Positions 61,109 through 64,000 of a stretch of DNA of 64,000 nucleotides are shown piece by piece. Each line of letters opens with the position of its first letter. Position 1 is the stretch's first letter. Origin of the DNA: Roseiflexus sp. (GTDB lineage: Bacteria; Chloroflexota; Chloroflexia; Chloroflexales; Roseiflexaceae); the NCBI GenBank assembly GCA_025062325.1, contig JANXAL010000023.1:1-64000 (forward strand). The letters run 5' to 3'. Below the pieces are notes generated by a model. That model searched no databases. It saw only the letters and a program-made list of their open reading frames with translations, and was not told where the DNA came from. The position numbers and the translations under genes are program-made.

Positions 61109-63661
61109 TCACCGTTCCTGCAGCCGCACAATGGTGACGCCTTCGCCGCCTTCCGTTGCGCTGGCGCTGCTGAACGATGCGACCAGTTTGTGATCCTTGA
61201 GCAGATCGCGCACCGTCTGCCGCAGTGCGCCGGTGCCTTTGCCATGAATGATCCGCACCCACGGCAATCCGGTAAGATAGGCGTCATTCAGGTAGCGATC
61301 AAGACGGTCGCGCACATCGGCAGCCCGCCAGCCGCGTATATCGAGTTCGAGCGATACATCACGCGGGACGGGGATGGATATCCCGCGCGATTCGTCGATC
61401 AGGCGAGCAAGCTGCCCCTCTTTCCCATAGCCACGCTTTTCGCGCGTCAGTTCGGAGAGATCGACCTGCATCCGAAACCCGCCAACTTGGACGTCGGCAG
61501 TCTGCTCTTCCTCATTGATCGAAAGGATCTCACCGATCAACCCCACGGAGCGCACCCGCACGACGTCTCCGGGTCGAAGCGGGCGCGGACCGGGCTCAAT
61601 GGCGGTCGTCACAGCGACACGTTCAGCAGGTTTGCCGGGCGGCGTTTCAGGGAGCCTGGCACGAGCCTCCTGCAGTCGTCGCTCTGCCTCTTCGAGCCAT
61701 TGGCGCGACACCGATACCGAGCGAAACTCATCGCGCAACCGCCGCATCTCGCTGCGCACCTGGCGCAGCTCTGCTTCAATTTCCTCACGCGCCGCCTGCC
61801 AGGCCTCGTCGCGCCGCGCCTCGAATTCGCGCAACTCGGCAGCGAGTCGTTCGCGGTATTTCTCAGCATCGGCACGCACCTCCGCTGCGCGCTGCAACTC
61901 GGCCGCAGCAGCGTTGCGCTCACGATGGATGCCCGCGAGCAGGTCTTCAACCTGAACGTCCTGGCGCGCCATGCTAGCACGGGCGCGCTCGATCAGCGCC
62001 GGTGACAGCCCCAGCCGCGCTGCGATGGCCAGCGCATTCGAGCGCCCTGGCAAACCGATGGTCAATTTGTACGTCGGTGCAAGGGTTTCGACATCGAACT
62101 CAACCGATGCGTTTTCGACGCCGGGTGTGGCGTAGGCAAACGCTTTCAACTCAGCGTAGTGCGTCGTGGCGACGCCAAGCACGCCGAGCTCCAGCAATCG
62201 CTCAATAATCGCGCGCGCCAGCGCCGAGCCTTCCACCGGATCGGTGCCGGCGCCAAGCTCATCGAGCAACACGAGCGCCGGAAGGCGGTCGGTATGCGCT
62301 GCTTCAGGCGAGGTATTGGCAGTGATCGTGCGCTCGTCGGTCGGATGCTCCGCTATGGACCCTTCGGCGTTCTCCGCGGTCGGATGCTCTGCTATGGACC
62401 CTTCGGCGTTCTCCGCGACTGGCTCGCCTTCCAATGCGCGCAGAATGCGGATAATGTTCGTCATGTGCGACGAGAAGGTCGAAAGGCTCTGTTCGATGCT
62501 CTGCTCATCGCCAATATCGGCGAAGATCTGTTTGAACACTGGCAGGCGCGACGGTTGGGATGCAGGAATGTGCATTCCTGCCTGCGCCATCACCGCCAGC
62601 AGGCCGGTCGTTTTGAGTGCAACAGTTTTACCGCCAGTGTTGGGACCGGTGATCAGCAGAATCCGAAACGGACCGCCGAGGCGCATATTGATCGGCACGA
62701 CCTTCTGCGGATCGATCAACGGATGTCGCGCAGCAGTCAGGAGGAGGGGCGGTTCGTCAGGCGACAGCGGCGCATCGACGATCTCTGGCATCACACAGCG
62801 CATCGCAGCAGCATATCGCGCCATAGCAAGCGCCAGATCGAGGGTTGCCAGCGTCTCGACGCCGATGATAATCGCGTCGGCGTGGTCGCCGACCTGCGCC
62901 GACAGTTCCGCCAGGATGCGCTCGACTTCTTCCTGCTCGGCGAGTTGCAGTTCGCGCCAGGCATTGTTCAGATCGACGACTGTGAGCGGCTCGATATACA
63001 GCGTGGCGCCGCTTGCCGATTGATCGTGCACCAGACCGCGAATAGCGCGGCGGTGTGTGGCTTTCACCGGGATCACATAGCGCCCGTTGCGCACCGTGAT
63101 GATCGGCTCCTGCAGCGCATCGGCGTGGGACATGATCAAGCCGTGGAGTTTTTCCTGCAGGCGGTTGAATGCAGTGCGCACCTCAGCACGCAGCCGCGCC
63201 AGTTTAGGGCTGGCACTGTCGAGCACCTGACCATCATCCCCAATTGCGCGCGCAATGACATCTTCAATCTCTGGCAAGAGCGGCAGGTGAGCAGCAATCT
63301 CGCGGATGAGCGGAAAGGCTTCCGGGTCAAGCTTGAGCAGCGTCGTGCGCAGACGACGTGCGCTGGCGAGCGTTGCCGCGATGTCCAGGAGCGTCGATGC
63401 ATCGCACACTCCGCCGCGCCGCGCCCGACCAACCGCCGGACGCACATCGCGCGCGCCGCCGATCGTGAGGTCGGGCATCTCATCGAGCAAACGGCGCGCC
63501 TCATCGGTCAGGCGCAGGCGTCGGCGCACCTCAGCCGGGTCGACCGACGGCGTCAGGCTTAACGCCATCTCGCGCGACACTGAAAATGCCGTGTAGCGTG
63601 CGAGATGCTGACGGACTTTAGGAAACTCGAGCGTTTCGAGCGTCTGGAGGGCGATAGCCAC
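61109..63661 (-). CDS. mutS2: Endonuclease MutS2
   Basis: 850 residues (usual about 780). MutS core with Walker [10 protein letters not shown] (Lys345), [20 protein letters not shown], a coiled coil with many Arg/Glu, and a C-terminal Smr domain ([40 protein letters not shown]). It suppresses homologous recombination or resolves collided ribosomes. An insertion near residues 416-441 is a 39-bp tandem duplication. The start is GTG with GAGG upstream. Confidence 0.93.
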   Translation of the reverse strand: MAIALQTLETLEFPKVRQHLARYTAFSVSREMALSLTPSVDPAEVRRRLRLTDEARRLLDEMPDLTIGGARDVRPAVGRARRGGVCDASTLLDIAATLASARRLRTTLLKLDPEAFPLIREIAAHLPLLPEIEDVIARAIGDDGQVLDSASPKLARLRAEVRTAFNRLQEKLHGLIMSHADALQEPIITVRNGRYVIPVKATHRRAIRGLVHDQSASGATLYIEPLTVVDLNNAWRELQLAEQEEVERILAELSAQVGDHADAIIIGVETLATLDLALAMARYAAAMRCVMPEIVDAPLSPDEPPLLLTAARHPLIDPQKVVPINMRLGGPFRILLITGPNTGGKTVALKTTGLLAVMAQAGMHIPASQPSRLPVFKQIFADIGDEQSIEQSLSTFSSHMTNIIRILRALEGEPVAENAEGSIAEHPTAENAEGSIAEHPTDERTITANTSPEAAHTDRLPALVLLDELGAGTDPVEGSALARAIIERLLELGVLGVATTHYAELKAFAYATPGVENASVEFDVETLAPTYKLTIGLPGRSNALAIAARLGLSPALIERARASMARQDVQVEDLLAGIHRERNAAAAELQRAAEVRADAEKYRERLAAELREFEARRDEAWQAAREEIEAELRQVRSEMRRLRDEFRSVSVSRQWLEEAERRLQEARARLPETPPGKPAERVAVTTAIEPGPRPLRPGDVVRVRSVGLIGEILSINEEEQTADVQVGGFRMQVDLSELTREKRGYGKEGQLARLIDESRGISIPVPRDVSLELDIRGWRAADVRDRLDRYLNDAYLTGLPWVRIIHGKGTGALRQTVRDLLKDHKLVASFSSASATEGGEGVTIVRLQER

Positions 63662-63707
63662 GGAAAGAACCTCGAAAAAGCAGGCAGGACCATACTGCCG
63701 GGAATAA

Positions 63708-64000
63708 TCACCGGATGATAAAGATAATTTCAGTTTCGCGCGGCAGAATCGGCTTTACCGACTCATAGATCAGCGGCAGGATGTTGTTGGCGAAGAACTG
63801 AACAAGCACCGAACCGCGCACTCCGCTCTGGAACGATTTGACGATCGGAAATGTCACCGTCCCCGCTGTATCGCGAAATACGAACAGTTGCTCGAGCAGA
63901 ATGGCGAGCATGCCCAGGAACAACGCTCCCATTACCAGACCGAGCAGCGTACCGACGATTTTGTCGATGAAATCTAGGCTGGCGGGCATTTTAGCGTAGC
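63708..64000 (-). CDS. CvpA-family membrane protein, C-terminal part
   Basis: About 97 codons are visible; the 5' end lies beyond the right edge because the frame stays open. The membrane helix FIDKIVGTLLGLVMGALFLG and the later QSGVRGSVLVQFFANNILPL are CvpA-like (colicin V production family). The family is linked to envelope integrity. It lies upstream of mutS2 in the same direction (47 bp), an arrangement common in bacteria. Confidence 0.75.
   Translation of the reverse strand, partial: YAKMPASLDFIDKIVGTLLGLVMGALFLGMLAILLEQLFVFRDTAGTVTFPIVKSFQSGVRGSVLVQFFANNILPLIYESVKPILPRETEIIFIIR

Overview
The window reads as chromosomal DNA of a filamentous anoxygenic phototroph of the Chloroflexota, most likely Roseiflexus or a close relative. 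Supporting signs are high GC, Chloroflexota-style lipoproteins with Ala/Pro/Thr linkers, a chelatase I/D pair, an HMG-CoA/citramalyl-CoA lyase family enzyme, secreted proteins with a YLPx(V/I)-type motif after the signal peptide, and dense families of short non-coding palindromic repeats. The species is an inference; no rRNA is present.

Left third (1-30 kb): a Pho-box-controlled pstS start, a Cache/HAMP/STAS receptor, a soluble histidine kinase with its OmpR-type regulator, an HMG-CoA lyase family gene, two secreted proteins (DNRLRE-type and beta-propeller), a sugar-binding lipoprotein fused in an operon to a second HAMP/STAS receptor, duplicated small membrane proteins, a flavin oxidoreductase/CcdA/Nudix run, dcd, a DICT-domain protein, a secreted zinc peptidase, tRNA-Arg(TCT), a macro-domain protein and an aldehyde dehydrogenase homologue that has lost its catalytic Cys. 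Between these lie gaps filled with a MITE-like repeat family, for which insertion events with 8-10 bp flanking direct repeats can be reconstructed.

Middle (30-52 kb): metallophosphoesterase/MoxR/VWA run; a two-gene operon with a DUF4365 nuclease-like protein; a decayed membrane-protein gene; a PfkB kinase; the classical jag-yidC-rnpA-rpmH cluster (minus strand, no dnaA nearby); a three-S1-domain protein; the chelatase D and I subunits; a three-gene operon of unknown function ending in a HEAT-repeat protein; and a cell-surface run (PIG-L deacetylase, FemAB transferase, small coiled-coil protein, HAD hydrolase, secreted repeat protein).

Right end (52-64 kb): a compact four-gene module of two small helix-turn-helix proteins, a winged-helix-like protein and a 972-residue membrane-anchored coupling-type ATPase, with no relaxase or integrase, followed by HU, an orphan TRAP-type binding lipoprotein, and a minus-strand run cvpA-mutS2-LysM protein-YcxB-like protein-polysaccharide deacetylase.

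The best candidates for undescribed biology are the ATPase module (52990-56803), the DUF4365 operon (34648-36281), the kinase-less binding-protein/STAS receptor pairs, the 45117-48038 operon and the MITE family.
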